Positions 31,800-40,637 are shown, counted from the stretch's first letter. The stretch: 52,424 bases of DNA from a virus (IMGVR_UViG_3300013009_000061:1-52424), one strand, 5' to 3'. A program made the numbers and translations. Notes: generated by a model not told the origin, from the letters alone.

Positions 31800-32240
31800 A
31801 TGCCAACCACCACGACTTATAGTTTCGCGGATTGCATCGTGGTTATCTCGCATCCCGCCCTCGGCCAGTACTCCGCTCAAGGGACGGGCATCGGGAGCAT
31901 CACGGTCACGATGTCCACGGACCGAACGGCACACGACGTGGCGGCCGACGGTTCGGTGCTGATTAGCAAGATTGAAGGGAACAACGGGACGATCTCGTTC
32001 CAAATTCAGCAGACCTCCGGCTTCAACGCATGGCTCGTCCGCGCTTTTGACTACCTCATCACGGCGGACCCGTCGCAATGGGCGCAGATGGCCGTGACCA
32101 TCCGGTCTGTTTCGTCGGGCAGCCTCATCAACGCGACGGGTGTATCGTTCCAGAACCGTGCAGAGTTGTCCCTTCAGGCGCAGGGACAACAACGGACGTG
32201 GAACCTCATGGCGGCGAGTATCACGGAGACAGCGGCTTGA
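31800..32240 (+). CDS. Tail tube protein (DUF3277)
   Basis: A 146-aa protein right after the sheath. YSFADCIVVISHPALGQYSA, GIGSITVTMSTDRTAHDVAA and NGTISFQIQQTSGFNAWLV match DUF3277 (pfam11681), the tube protein of this myophage type. AAGGAGGGATGA precedes the ATG. Confidence 0.9.
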   Translation: MPTTTTYSFADCIVVISHPALGQYSAQGTGIGSITVTMSTDRTAHDVAADGSVLISKIEGNNGTISFQIQQTSGFNAWLVRAFDYLITADPSQWAQMAVTIRSVSSGSLINATGVSFQNRAELSLQAQGQQRTWNLMAASITETAA

Positions 32241-32257
32241 CGAGAGGAGTAGCTTGA

Positions 32258-32734
32258 ATGGAACGGTACAAGGTCGTGAAAGTCAAGGAGCGCGAATATC
32301 GGATCGGCAAGTGGTCGGCGCGCGAAGGCGTGTACATCGTCACCAAATTGGCTGGACTCCTGGCGCCGGTGTTTGCGCCCTTACTGAAGGGCATGGATGT
32401 GAACAAAGCGTTGAACGCGAAGGCGCCGTCGGATATCGACCTGCAAAATGTCGATATCGCGTCCATGTTCCAACCGCTGGCCTCTATCCCGGAGGCGGAT
32501 TTTCTCTACTTGCAGGATAAGTGCCTGAAAGTCGTGCAGGTTAAGTTGCCGGCTGGATGGATTGATGTGGTGAATGACAACGGCTCATTCGCCCTCCAAG
32601 ACCTCGAAGAAGACGGGATGCTCCTGTTGACGTTGATGGTCCATGTCATCATTCACAACTTGGCGGGTTTTTTCGACGGAAGCCCCTTGATGGGGTTGTT
32701 TGGCGCCATCCAGGGTACGAGCTCTGCAACCTGA
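32258..32734 (+). CDS. Tail assembly chaperone, short product (G)
   Basis: A 158-aa protein between tube and tape-measure genes. The N-terminal half (KVKEREYRIGKWSAREGVYI, then GLLAPVFAPLL) is typical of tail chaperones. A -1 frameshift near its end would make a longer form (separate entry). As in lambda gpG/gpGT, the two forms bind tube and tape-measure proteins during assembly and are absent from the virion. GAGAGGAGTAG precedes the ATG. Confidence 0.85.
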   Translation: MERYKVVKVKEREYRIGKWSAREGVYIVTKLAGLLAPVFAPLLKGMDVNKALNAKAPSDIDLQNVDIASMFQPLASIPEADFLYLQDKCLKVVQVKLPAGWIDVVNDNGSFALQDLEEDGMLLLTLMVHVIIHNLAGFFDGSPLMGLFGAIQGTSSAT

Positions 32735-32913
32735 CCAACATCGATCCGTTCTTGTACGCTCCGGTTGTGGCTGGCTTCTGGAGCCATCGCGATCTGATCG
32801 AGGATGTGTTCACGCTTGATGACTTGTTGGACGCTCATGAGATCTTGCAGGTGCGCGCCGAGAATGAATGGCGTTACGCAGAGTATCTACGGGAGAGGAG
32901 CGAGATGCCGTGA
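32258..32913 (+). CDS. Tail assembly chaperone, frameshifted long product (GT)
   Basis: GGGTTTTTTC at 32665-32674 is read GCG GGT TTT TTC in the zero frame. It contains two overlapping X-XXY-YYZ heptamers, GGGTTTT and TTTTTTC. A -1 slip there enters a frame open from 32545 to a TGA at 32911-32913, adding about 79 residues (218 aa in total). The extension contains VWRHPGYELCNLTNIDPFLY, LDDLLDAHEILQVRAENEWR and a charged end, a plausible chaperone C-terminus. The extension has no ATG or ribosome site, so a frameshift is the only sensible way to express it. Its stop overlaps the GTG of the tape-measure gene (GTGA). Confidence 0.88.
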
Positions 32914-34685
32914 TCGAGACCATCAAGGAGTATCTCGTTTCTCTGGGGTTTTCTGTCGATAAGTCGTCCTATGACAACACGGAGAAGGCCATCGAGGGGA
33001 TCGGAAAGGTCGTCAACAACTTTGCGACAGGGGCTATGCGGATTTTCGGGCAGGCGTCGATGGCGATGGCGGCGTTTGCGACCACAGCTGCAGTGGGTAT
33101 GACCAAGTTCCTTGCAGGTCTCGGTAACCAGGAGATCCAGATGGAAATCCTGTCGCGTCAGTTGTGGACGACCCAACAGCAGGCCATGGCCTTTAACGCC
33201 ACGCTGAAGGCGCTCGGCGCGAACCTGCAAGAGCTGTACTTGTCACCCACCCTTATGCAGCAATATGAAAAGCTGCACGCTGTGGCCGAGCAGATGCAGA
33301 CGCCAGGGGATTATCAGCAACAGATTCAGATGGTCCAGAACTTGCAGCTGCAATTCCGGCAGTTGCGGCTTGAGGCGTACTACTCACTTCAGTGGGTCGG
33401 GTACTACTTCATCAAGTACATGAGCGGACCGATCACGCGCGTGACCAATGTGCTTCAGGCCATCAACGATGCCATCGTCAAGAACATGCCGACATGGACA
33501 AAGCAGGTTGCGCAAGTGATGGTGAGCTTTGTTCAGGCAGGACAGTATATCGTCCAAGCCCTGACGTCCGTGTGGAACTGGCTGCGCAATCTGGCTCAGT
33601 ATGTACCGCAGTGGGCGAAGGTTGTGGGAATGGCGCTAGCGGCGCTTGCGATCTCGAACCCGTTTTTCCGTATGATCACGGCACTTAGTACGTTGATTCT
33701 GTTATTTGATGATTTCGAGACGTACCTGCACGGCGGCAATGCGATGTTTGGCCCGTTTTGGGCCCAGCTTGTCCAGTTCTTTGATCATATCTCGAAGGAC
33801 GGAGACGGTCTGAAGACGCTCAAGGATGCTGTGCTGGCGGTGATTACGGCCATCTTGGGCGCAAGGGTTTTGCGTAGTGTAGTACCGATCTTGAAACTTG
33901 TCCGGGCCGCCTTTGTAGCGTTATTTGCCGTGTTCGAGGCGGATCCCATCGTCGCTGCTCTTACGTTGATCGGCGTCGCCATTGGTGCGTTTATCGCCCG
34001 TTTAGCGCTTGCGAATCGAACAGGGAAACAAACGCAGGGCATTCTGCAAGGCTTGCAAAGCGCGTTTGCGTGGCTCAATCAACAGGTGGACAAGGCCGTG
34101 TCCTTCTTCTCGAAACTCTACGATCGATTCCAACAAAACGGAACGATCAAGGCCATGACTTCAGCGATACGGTCGTTGTTCAATGCCTTTGCCGATTTGG
34201 GTGGCGCCATTCTCAATGTTGTATCGGCCGTCGGGGATCTGTTCGGAAAAATCACGAACTCAAGCAATAAGAGCGGTCTGCAGAACTTCTTTCAGATGAT
34301 CGCCGACATGGCGATTGGTGCAATTGATATCGTAGCCAAGCTTGTCGAAGGTCTCGCTGATGTAGTGCAGATTGTCGGAGACGTGCTGCAAGGTAAGTGG
34401 GGCGCGGCATGGGACTTCATCAAGGATAAGCTTTTATCCGGGCCGACCGTCGCTCAATATGCAGCTGCGCAACAACATGGTGGCAGTTCGACCGCAGGGC
34501 AGACCGCAAACTCGAAGAACGCTTACCCTTATATGTTCCAAGGATCGTCCACCACGACGAAGCACATCACGGTGAACGTAAGTCAGACCAATCATATCCA
34601 CGGGAGCAGCCCGCAAGCGACTGCGAACGCTGTCACGCGGTCGTTTAATCGCAACTTGCACAACATACGCGGGGTGATTAACTGA
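32910..34685 (+). CDS. Tail tape-measure protein
   Basis: A 591-aa, mainly helical protein in the tape-measure position. I chose the GTG at 32910 (GAGAGGAG upstream, overlapping the GT stop), giving MIETIKEYLVSLGFSVDKSS, a common opening. The protein has hydrophobic segments near residues 230-270 and 330-370 (VITAILGARVLRSVVPILKL; AALTLIGVAIGAFIARLAL) that may insert in the host membrane. At ~1.5 A per residue its length suggests a fairly short tail of under 100 nm, an estimate only. Confidence 0.88.
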   Translation: MIETIKEYLVSLGFSVDKSSYDNTEKAIEGIGKVVNNFATGAMRIFGQASMAMAAFATTAAVGMTKFLAGLGNQEIQMEILSRQLWTTQQQAMAFNATLKALGANLQELYLSPTLMQQYEKLHAVAEQMQTPGDYQQQIQMVQNLQLQFRQLRLEAYYSLQWVGYYFIKYMSGPITRVTNVLQAINDAIVKNMPTWTKQVAQVMVSFVQAGQYIVQALTSVWNWLRNLAQYVPQWAKVVGMALAALAISNPFFRMITALSTLILLFDDFETYLHGGNAMFGPFWAQLVQFFDHISKDGDGLKTLKDAVLAVITAILGARVLRSVVPILKLVRAAFVALFAVFEADPIVAALTLIGVAIGAFIARLALANRTGKQTQGILQGLQSAFAWLNQQVDKAVSFFSKLYDRFQQNGTIKAMTSAIRSLFNAFADLGGAILNVVSAVGDLFGKITNSSNKSGLQNFFQMIADMAIGAIDIVAKLVEGLADVVQIVGDVLQGKWGAAWDFIKDKLLSGPTVAQYAAAQQHGGSSTAGQTANSKNAYPYMFQGSSTTTKHITVNVSQTNHIHGSSPQATANAVTRSFNRNLHNIRGVIN

Positions 34686-35260
34686 TGGCCTCTCCGATTC
34701 TTGATCTGACCAAAGCTCCCATTAAAAGCTGGGTGTACGCGAAGACGAACATCGGCGGATGGTTCTTTGATGCGGTGCTGCAGGCTACGCATACGAGCAC
34801 GCTGACCATCACGCAGCACCCAGTGCAATCCGGTTCGTCTATCACTGACTATGCCTACATGCAGCCGAGGACGCTTTCGTTGACGATCGGAATGTCCGAC
34901 GTGGCGAAGAGTTTCATCCCAGGTCAGTTCAGCGGCGGCAAGTCGCGGTCTGTGCAGGCGTATCAAGTGCTCCTGCAGTTGCAGCAGATGCGAATACCTG
35001 TGCAGGTCTATACGAGACTTGGCTTGTACCAGAACATGCTCATTGAGACGCTGACAGTACAGGACGACAACACGACAGCACACGGGTTACGGTGCACAGT
35101 GGACATGTCGGAAGTGTTCGTTGCGACGGTCCAGACAGTCAAGATTAGCTCGAAACCGTCCGTCACCAGCTCCGCGAACAAGGGAAAGCAGCAGGCAAGA
35201 CAGGTGCCGCAGTCTATCATGGAGACGCTGTCCCAACTGTTGAACGGCAAAGCGAGTTAA
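34685..35260 (+). CDS. Dit-like baseplate protein
   Basis: A 191-aa protein just after the tape measure. WFFDAVLQATHTSTLTITQH, then LSLTIGMSDVAKSFI and LLQLQQMRIPVQVYTRLGLY, fit the Dit-like / DUF6046-type N-terminal domain of contractile baseplate proteins that bind the tail tube. The C-terminal ~35 residues are basic and unstructured. The next gene (35318) is an apparent insertion that separates it from the rest of the baseplate genes. Confidence 0.75.
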   Translation: MASPILDLTKAPIKSWVYAKTNIGGWFFDAVLQATHTSTLTITQHPVQSGSSITDYAYMQPRTLSLTIGMSDVAKSFIPGQFSGGKSRSVQAYQVLLQLQQMRIPVQVYTRLGLYQNMLIETLTVQDDNTTAHGLRCTVDMSEVFVATVQTVKISSKPSVTSSANKGKQQARQVPQSIMETLSQLLNGKAS

Positions 35261-35297
35261 ATATACAGCATCTTTCGCATATCCTGTATGGTATATT
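35261..35297 (+). promoter_or_regulatory. Promoter-like dyad region before the inserted DUF4352 gene
   Basis: An AT-rich stretch between tail genes with nested inverted repeats: AATATAC (35260-35266) with GTATATT (35291-35297), and ATACAG (35263-35268) with CTGTAT (35284-35289). TATATT (35292-35297) could be a -10. No good -35 is present. It probably gives the inserted gene its own, possibly regulated, transcription. Confidence 0.4.
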
Positions 35298-35317
35298 CCA
35301 AGAAAGGAGGGATAAAG

Positions 35318-36040
35318 TTGCGGTGGATTACCATTCTGGGTTGGATCGTGGCACCTTACATCATGATCTTTGTAAAATGGCGTAACATGAAGCCGTGGCT
35401 GCGCGGTTTGGGAACTCTGTGGTCTTTCATCATCTTTGCGAATACAATATACCTCATTCGCGGCTTTCCAAACTCCGACTCTCCAAACCCTGTGTCACTT
35501 AACACTTCAGTGAATCAAGCTTCTAATAGCATAACTCAAACGGTGAAGGAAAACAGCACGTCAACAGCGTCGTCACTTCATAGCAAGACGAACACAACCT
35601 CTCCGAACTCAGAATCGTCGAAGCATGTTGATGTCGGGTCATTTGGCAAGGTTGGAAGTCTTGATATTCGGGTGAACTCGGTCCAAGAAGCTAAGAGCGT
35701 GGGATACGCAAGCTTGGGCGAAACAGCAAGCGGAGCGTACTGGATCATCAATATCACCGTGGTCAATGACGGATCCAGCCCGCTTGGGGTAGCCGATGAT
35801 ATGTTCTATCTTCGAGATCTAAACGGAAAAACTTATGATCCGGACACACCAGCTGAAATCTATGCAAACGCGAATGGAAATTCTCTTCCGTCAACGCTCA
35901 ATCCTGGCGTGTCGATGACCACGAACCTCGTGTTTGACATGCCAGATTTTGCGACATCCCGACATATTGGGATGAACTATAACCTGGTAGCGTCATACGG
36001 ACTGTTTGGTTCGAAAGAAACGGTCTTTAACCTGCCTTGA
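35318..36040 (+). CDS. Membrane-anchored DUF4352-like protein (moron)
   Basis: A 240-aa protein starting at a TTG (35318) after AAAGGAGGG. Two N-terminal membrane segments (ITILGWIVAPYIMIFV and LWSFIIFANTIYLI) and a Ser/Thr/Asn-rich linker are followed by an Ig-like DUF4352 domain (YWIINITVVNDGSSPLGVAD, DMFYLRDLNGKTYDPDTPAE). DUF4352 domains are usually surface-exposed and of uncertain function. The gene lies between baseplate genes with its own promoter-like region and a strong terminator, and it looks more AT-rich than its neighbours. It may alter the lysogen's surface. Not a virion component by any evident signature. Confidence 0.8.
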   Translation: MRWITILGWIVAPYIMIFVKWRNMKPWLRGLGTLWSFIIFANTIYLIRGFPNSDSPNPVSLNTSVNQASNSITQTVKENSTSTASSLHSKTNTTSPNSESSKHVDVGSFGKVGSLDIRVNSVQEAKSVGYASLGETASGAYWIINITVVNDGSSPLGVADDMFYLRDLNGKTYDPDTPAEIYANANGNSLPSTLNPGVSMTTNLVFDMPDFATSRHIGMNYNLVASYGLFGSKETVFNLP

Positions 36041-36055
36041 TCCATAGATTTCTTT

Positions 36056-36079
36056 GGCCGCTTTGGCGGCCTTTTTTTT
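36056..36079 (+). terminator. Strong intrinsic terminator after the moron
   Basis: GGCCGC (36056-36061), a TTTG loop, GGCGGCC-type right arm (GCGGCC, 36066-36071) and eight Ts (36072-36079). It lies inside the late tail operon, so late transcription must read through it or be antiterminated. Confidence 0.9.
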
Positions 36080-36095
36080 GTTGGAGGTGATCGCG

Positions 36096-36455
36096 TTGCC
36101 TAGTGTCGTCGTGCCCATTGCGTCTGGGACCAACCAAACGGTCACGTGTACCTTGCCGGTGAACGGGGGCAACGTCACGCTCACCTTTTCGTTCATGTGG
36201 AACGACGTAGGCGGTTACTGGTTCATGTCGATCACGGACAACAACGGGAACCTGCTCCTTGACGCCATCCCAGTCATCACAGGCCAGTACCCGGCGGCGG
36301 ACATCCTACGCCAATACCAATACCTGAACATCGGAAGTGCTTATCTAGTCCCTGCATCCGCAGGTTTGCCGGACAACCCTTCGTTCGATGACCTCGGGAG
36401 CGACTATTTGCTGGTGTGGACAGATAACGGGGGTTATCTCAGCATAGGAGCGTGA
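36096..36455 (+). CDS. Baseplate plug-like protein (Pam3 gp18/DUF6983 type)
   Basis: A 119-aa protein from a TTG at 36096, with GGAGGTGATC upstream. LPVNGGNVTLTFSFMWNDVG, GYWFMSITDNNGNLLLDAIP and LQYQYLNIGSAYL-like QYQYLNIGSAYLVPAS followed by LGSDYLLVWTD match the small baseplate plug family. It would seal the tip of the tail tube near the hub. Confidence 0.78.
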   Translation: MPSVVVPIASGTNQTVTCTLPVNGGNVTLTFSFMWNDVGGYWFMSITDNNGNLLLDAIPVITGQYPAADILRQYQYLNIGSAYLVPASAGLPDNPSFDDLGSDYLLVWTDNGGYLSIGA

Positions 36456-36459
36456 GACC

Positions 36460-37923
36460 ATGGCGATTCAAGTTGATTCGTACGTCATGCAACTCGCGCA
36501 AATGGCATCTCAGATTTGTGGGCTCGACGTGAATGTGATCCTCGCACAATGGCAGTGCGAAGAAGGCATCTCAAGCGCGAACTGGCCCAGCAATAATCCA
36601 GCGGGTATCACGCCGGGGAATCCGAACGTCGACAAGTTGGCTACTGGAGTCAACGCAGCTGGATTTCTCATTTTCCCCACTCCGGCTGCGGGCGCTCAGG
36701 CGTACGCTCTCCTCATCAAGACCGACCCGAATTATGCAGGAATCCGCGCGGCCATCCAAACAGGGAATCCTATTGCCGAAATTCAGGCCATCGTCGCTAG
36801 TCCGTGGGACTCGGGTCACTACATGGAGAGTGGTTATAACCACCTCCTAACCGCCTACAACGAGATCACGGGACAGCATATCCAGCTCGTCAATAACACG
36901 AACACGAGTAGCTATGCATTCCCAACTGACTCAACCTCGACATCCGGCATCGCGAATCAGGTAACCTTTCCGCCTACCAACTACAGCGTGGTAGCGAACA
37001 GCCAACGTACCGGTAATGTCCTCTACGGGCGCCGCTATCGGGTGATCGTGGCGAATTCCGGTGGGATTGCACTCGACGTTTCGGATCTGCACTGCACATT
37101 CGACATCCAGTACGTGGTCAATCAGCAACCCCCATTCAGCACCATCGTCATCTACAATCTAAACCCTGTCACCGAAGACTTCATCCTGAACTACGGAGAC
37201 CGCGTCATCGTGGAAGCAGGCTATGAAGGCAATCAGTATGGCGTGATCTTCGACGGAGAAGTCGTCGAACCCATTCGAGACAAAGAGGACAACGTAACCT
37301 ATCGCCTCACGATCAACGCATTGGCTGGAAACTCACTGCTCAATCAGTCCTTCGTGAACTTCACACTGAATCGCGGTCAATCTGCGCGGAGCATTGTGCA
37401 GAATCTCGCGAGCATGGCCACGCATCCATCGCCGATTGGAGAGCTTTCGCCACAACTGAGCGCAGCACAGCTGCCGCGCGCCAAAGCGGTGTTCGGGTTG
37501 ACGCGCGACTACATACGCCAGATTGCCCAGGCAAGTAACCTCGCCTTCTATACCAAGAGCGGCGAGATCAATCTCATACACGCAAGTGACCCGCCGAAAG
37601 GCGAAATCCTTGACCTTACCCCGGAGAGTGGGCTTATCGGTCAGCCGACACAGCAAGATCTAGGGGTCTCGTTCCGGTGTCTGCTTAACCCAGCCATCCA
37701 AATCGGGACGATGGTGCATATCGACAGCAGCTTGATTCAGGCGCAGACCTACCAAATTGGGCAGGTTCCGCGGCCACTGGACGCACAAGGGATTTACCGC
37801 GTGGTCGGAGTGGAGCACGTCGGAGACACACGCGGGAATGATTGGTACACCAATTGCGTCACGGTCAGTCAGGCTGGCGGTATCCCGAACATGATCGCAT
37901 CGAGCGCCTATGGTCCCTGGTGA
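36460..37923 (+). CDS. Baseplate hub protein with N-terminal muramidase-like domain
   Basis: A 487-aa protein. Residues ~1-140 look like a glucosaminidase/lysozyme-type domain (VNVILAQWQCEEGISSANWP, then NNPAGITPGNPN and AQAYALLIK). Residues ~175-480 are a hub domain of the gp27/XkdQ-type (FDIQYVVNQQPPFSTIVIYN, GDRVIVEAGYEGNQYGVIFD, QSARSIVQNLASMAT). Fusing a wall-cutting domain to the hub puts it at the site where the tube must cross peptidoglycan. In many phages the two functions lie on separate genes. The catalytic Glu is plausibly in QCEEG. Confidence 0.8.
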   Translation: MAIQVDSYVMQLAQMASQICGLDVNVILAQWQCEEGISSANWPSNNPAGITPGNPNVDKLATGVNAAGFLIFPTPAAGAQAYALLIKTDPNYAGIRAAIQTGNPIAEIQAIVASPWDSGHYMESGYNHLLTAYNEITGQHIQLVNNTNTSSYAFPTDSTSTSGIANQVTFPPTNYSVVANSQRTGNVLYGRRYRVIVANSGGIALDVSDLHCTFDIQYVVNQQPPFSTIVIYNLNPVTEDFILNYGDRVIVEAGYEGNQYGVIFDGEVVEPIRDKEDNVTYRLTINALAGNSLLNQSFVNFTLNRGQSARSIVQNLASMATHPSPIGELSPQLSAAQLPRAKAVFGLTRDYIRQIAQASNLAFYTKSGEINLIHASDPPKGEILDLTPESGLIGQPTQQDLGVSFRCLLNPAIQIGTMVHIDSSLIQAQTYQIGQVPRPLDAQGIYRVVGVEHVGDTRGNDWYTNCVTVSQAGGIPNMIASSAYGPW

Positions 37924-37941
37924 CAAGGGGGAGGTGATGGG

Positions 37942-38490
37942 ATGCTCACCATCAACGACATCTTGCCGAATAATCAAGAAGAGGTCTACCGGACGCTCAT
38001 GGACACGATTGCGGCAAACATCCGTGTCGCCATTCCCGGCATCATTCAAGCGTTTGACCCTGTTGAGCAGATCGTATCCGTTCAGCCGGCCGTCCGCGAG
38101 CGCATTCGCAACCCCGACTTGAGTTACTCATGGGTTAAACTCCCCATCCTGCTCGACGTGCCCATCGTCGTTCCGCGCGCGGGCGGCTTCGCGTTGACGC
38201 TCCCGCCAAAGCAGGGGGACGAGTGCCTGATCGTCTTCGGGGACATGTGCATCGACGGATGGTGGAAGTATGGGGGCATCCAGAATCAGCCCGACAAGCG
38301 GCGTCATGATCTAAGCGATGGCTTTGCGATTCTGGGTACGTGGTCGCAGCCGCGAGTGTTGTCCAATTACGCAACTGACGCGGCGCAGCTGCGCACCGAC
38401 GATGGGCAGACGTACATCAGCATGCGGCCTGGTGAGATTGATATTGTTGCAGCCACCGTGAAGGTCAATGGGACGGTGATCTCGCCTTGA
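37942..38490 (+). CDS. Baseplate spike protein (Gp138-like)
   Basis: A 182-aa protein with an N-terminal OB-like domain of the phage Gp138/gpV type: DPVEQIVSVQPAVRERIRNP, VVPRAGGFALTLPPKQGDEC and LIVFGDMCIDGWW followed by RRHDLSDGFAILGT. The short C-terminal beta-rich part (TYISMRPGEIDIVAATVKVN) would form the trimeric needle. GGGGGAGGTGATGGG precedes the ATG. Confidence 0.85.
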   Translation: MLTINDILPNNQEEVYRTLMDTIAANIRVAIPGIIQAFDPVEQIVSVQPAVRERIRNPDLSYSWVKLPILLDVPIVVPRAGGFALTLPPKQGDECLIVFGDMCIDGWWKYGGIQNQPDKRRHDLSDGFAILGTWSQPRVLSNYATDAAQLRTDDGQTYISMRPGEIDIVAATVKVNGTVISP

Positions 38491-38858
38491 TCTATCGCAA
38501 GTTATCTCCAACAGGGGATTACGTGCTTGGCAGGCCCAACGAGTTCTGGACGGATGCAGACGCCGTTGCACAAGCCATCTACACGAGCCTGAAGCTCTTG
38601 CAGGGCGAGTGGTGGGAAGATACATCGGCCGGCTTCCCGCTCTTCCAAGTTGTGCTCGATACGCCGGGCTCTCCCGAACACATACGAGGGATCGATATGG
38701 TCGTTCAAGAGGCTATCTTAAATGTCCCAAACGTCCAGGCCATCACGAACTTCTCGAGTGTGTATGACAATACGACACGAACGTACACCATTGAGATTTG
38801 CACTGTGGAAACAGTGTTTGGTGAAGTCGCTGTGAAGGGGGTGGCGTTCTCGCCGTGA
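38487..38858 (+). CDS. Baseplate wedge protein, gp25/GPW-like
   Basis: A 123-aa protein from a TTG at 38487 overlapping the preceding stop. EFWTDADAVAQAIYTSLKLL, QGEWWEDTSAGFPLFQVVLD and VVQEAILNVPNVQAITNFSS fit this family (T4 gp25-like), which starts sheath assembly on the baseplate. Confidence 0.85.
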   Translation: MIYRKLSPTGDYVLGRPNEFWTDADAVAQAIYTSLKLLQGEWWEDTSAGFPLFQVVLDTPGSPEHIRGIDMVVQEAILNVPNVQAITNFSSVYDNTTRTYTIEICTVETVFGEVAVKGVAFSP

Positions 38859-40030
38859 GCTATTTCGCGCCATACATCGACTCCGCCGGATTCCACATGC
38901 CGACGTATCAGGATATCGTCGACCAATTGGTGGCGGATGCCCAGAACATCTTTGGCCAAGATATCTATCTCGGCTACGACAGCCAGGACTATCAGATGAT
39001 TAGCGTGTTTGCACGCATGATCTATGACTCGTTCCTCGCGGCTCAAGCTGCGTACAACAGTCGTTCGCCTTCCACGGCATTAGGGAGCGCGTTGGACGCC
39101 ATCGTGGCGGTCAACGGGCTTGTGCGCAAGCCTGCGACTTATTCCACGTGCCAAGTGACCATATCCGGCACACCGGGCACGATGATCGAGAACGGCGTCG
39201 TTAGTGACGTGAATGGCTACAACTGGTCGTTGCCGACACCAACTGTGATTGGCTCAAACGGCACGGTGACCGTGACTGCGACATGCCAAACACCGGGCGC
39301 CATCACGGCGAACCCAGGGGATATCAACACCATTGTCACGCCGCAGCTTGGTTGGAACTCGGTGACGAATCAGGTCGCCGCAATCCCTGGCACGCCCGTG
39401 GAGACCGATTCCGAGTTACGTGCCCGTCAAGCGGTGTCGACTGCGCAACCCAGTCAGAACATGGTCGACAGCCTCATCGCGGGGCTTTCGGCTATTCCGG
39501 GCATTGGCCGCTTCCGCGTGTATGAGAACTACACGAGCCAGACGGATGCAAACGGCATACCGCCGCATTCGATTTGGTGTGTGGTGGAGGGTGGCGATGC
39601 ACAAGACGTCGCCAATGTGATTTGGCTGCGTAAGGGCATCGGCTGCGGCACGTATGGCAGCACAGCGGTCCAGGTCACAGACTCACAGGGCGTCGTCAAC
39701 ACGATCTACTACGATGTCCCACAGTATGTCGACATCGACGTCACTATTAACGTGAAGAAGCTACAAGGATTCACGCAAGACACGCAAACCGCCATTGCGA
39801 ACGCGGTGTACGCGTATCTGAATAACTCGGAGATCGGCGTGCCTGTGTATAACTCCGCGCTGTGGGGTGCTGCGCTGTCGGCGAACCCGACACCAAACAA
39901 CCCAACCTTCTCCGTTACAAGCGTCACCGCAGCCGTACACGGGCAAACACAAAGCACCTCCGATATTCCCATCGCCCTGAATCAAGTAGCGCGCGGAAAT
40001 CTGTCATACATCACGGTCAACGCGAGCTAA
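38855..40030 (+). CDS. Baseplate J-like protein
   Basis: A 391-aa protein of the baseplate J family (COG3299, T4 gp6-like), from a GTG at 38855 overlapping the previous stop. MPTYQDIVDQLVADAQNIFG, TETDSELRARQ-type PVETDSELRARQAVSTAQ and IWCVVEGGDAQDVANVIW are classic. It forms the baseplate wedge ring and is followed, as usual, by the DUF2612 gene. Confidence 0.93.
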   Translation: MSYFAPYIDSAGFHMPTYQDIVDQLVADAQNIFGQDIYLGYDSQDYQMISVFARMIYDSFLAAQAAYNSRSPSTALGSALDAIVAVNGLVRKPATYSTCQVTISGTPGTMIENGVVSDVNGYNWSLPTPTVIGSNGTVTVTATCQTPGAITANPGDINTIVTPQLGWNSVTNQVAAIPGTPVETDSELRARQAVSTAQPSQNMVDSLIAGLSAIPGIGRFRVYENYTSQTDANGIPPHSIWCVVEGGDAQDVANVIWLRKGIGCGTYGSTAVQVTDSQGVVNTIYYDVPQYVDIDVTINVKKLQGFTQDTQTAIANAVYAYLNNSEIGVPVYNSALWGAALSANPTPNNPTFSVTSVTAAVHGQTQSTSDIPIALNQVARGNLSYITVNAS

Positions 40031-40047
40031 GGCAGCGAGGTGAGAGC

Positions 40048-40608
40048 ATGTCGATCGCACCCTATTTGTCGCTCATCACCTCTGAGCACTCGGACAAGCC
40101 CAACTACATGGCTTGGTTGTCGGCGCTCCTGCAAAAAGTCGACGATGGCATGTCCGCATCGAATTCGATACCGAGCGCTTTTAGCCTAAATACAGCCGAA
40201 GGTGTCCAACTGGACATCTTAGGCCAACTGATCGGTCAGCCGCGGGATATCGGCATCCCGTTGACGAACAGCTCATCGATTCTCGACGACGAACACTATC
40301 GTATGGTTTTGCGGTCCAGGATTGTCCGCAACCAATGGGACGGCACGGTCGGAGAGATTTATGATATCTGGAACGCGGCTTTTCCCGGCACGCAACTCGC
40401 ACTGGTCGACAACCAGGATATGACGATGACGGCCAACATCACGAATCTCGAGGATAACCTATCTGCGGAGCTCGTGACAGCAGGTCTGATCATTCCGAGA
40501 CCGATGGGCGTCCTGCTCAACATCATGGCGAATACTGGAGTCGTTGACCAAGTGTTTGTCGGGGGTCTTGTGAGTGGAGGAGATGTGATAAAGCTACAAG
40601 TGGTCTGA
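40048..40608 (+). CDS. DUF2612 baseplate/tail protein
   Basis: A 186-aa protein with a C-terminal beta domain. SLNTAEGVQLDILGQLIGQP, DDEHYRMVLRSRIVRNQWDG and TVGEIYDIWNAAFPGTQLAL are the diagnostic blocks of DUF2612 (pfam11041), which lies after baseplate J and links wedge to fibres. GCGAGGTGAGAG precedes the ATG at 40048. Confidence 0.9.
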   Translation: MSIAPYLSLITSEHSDKPNYMAWLSALLQKVDDGMSASNSIPSAFSLNTAEGVQLDILGQLIGQPRDIGIPLTNSSSILDDEHYRMVLRSRIVRNQWDGTVGEIYDIWNAAFPGTQLALVDNQDMTMTANITNLEDNLSAELVTAGLIIPRPMGVLLNIMANTGVVDQVFVGGLVSGGDVIKLQVV

Positions 40609-40618
40609 GATCAAGAGC

Positions 40619-40637
40619 GAGGGCACGAAAGGCCCTC
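40619..40637. terminator. Weak stem-loop between convergent genes
   Basis: GAGGGC (40619-40624), a 7-base loop and GCCCTC (40632-40637) lie between the stop of the DUF2612 gene and the stop of the minus-strand zinc-ribbon gene. T-runs are short on both strands. It may be a weak bidirectional terminator. Confidence 0.45.
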
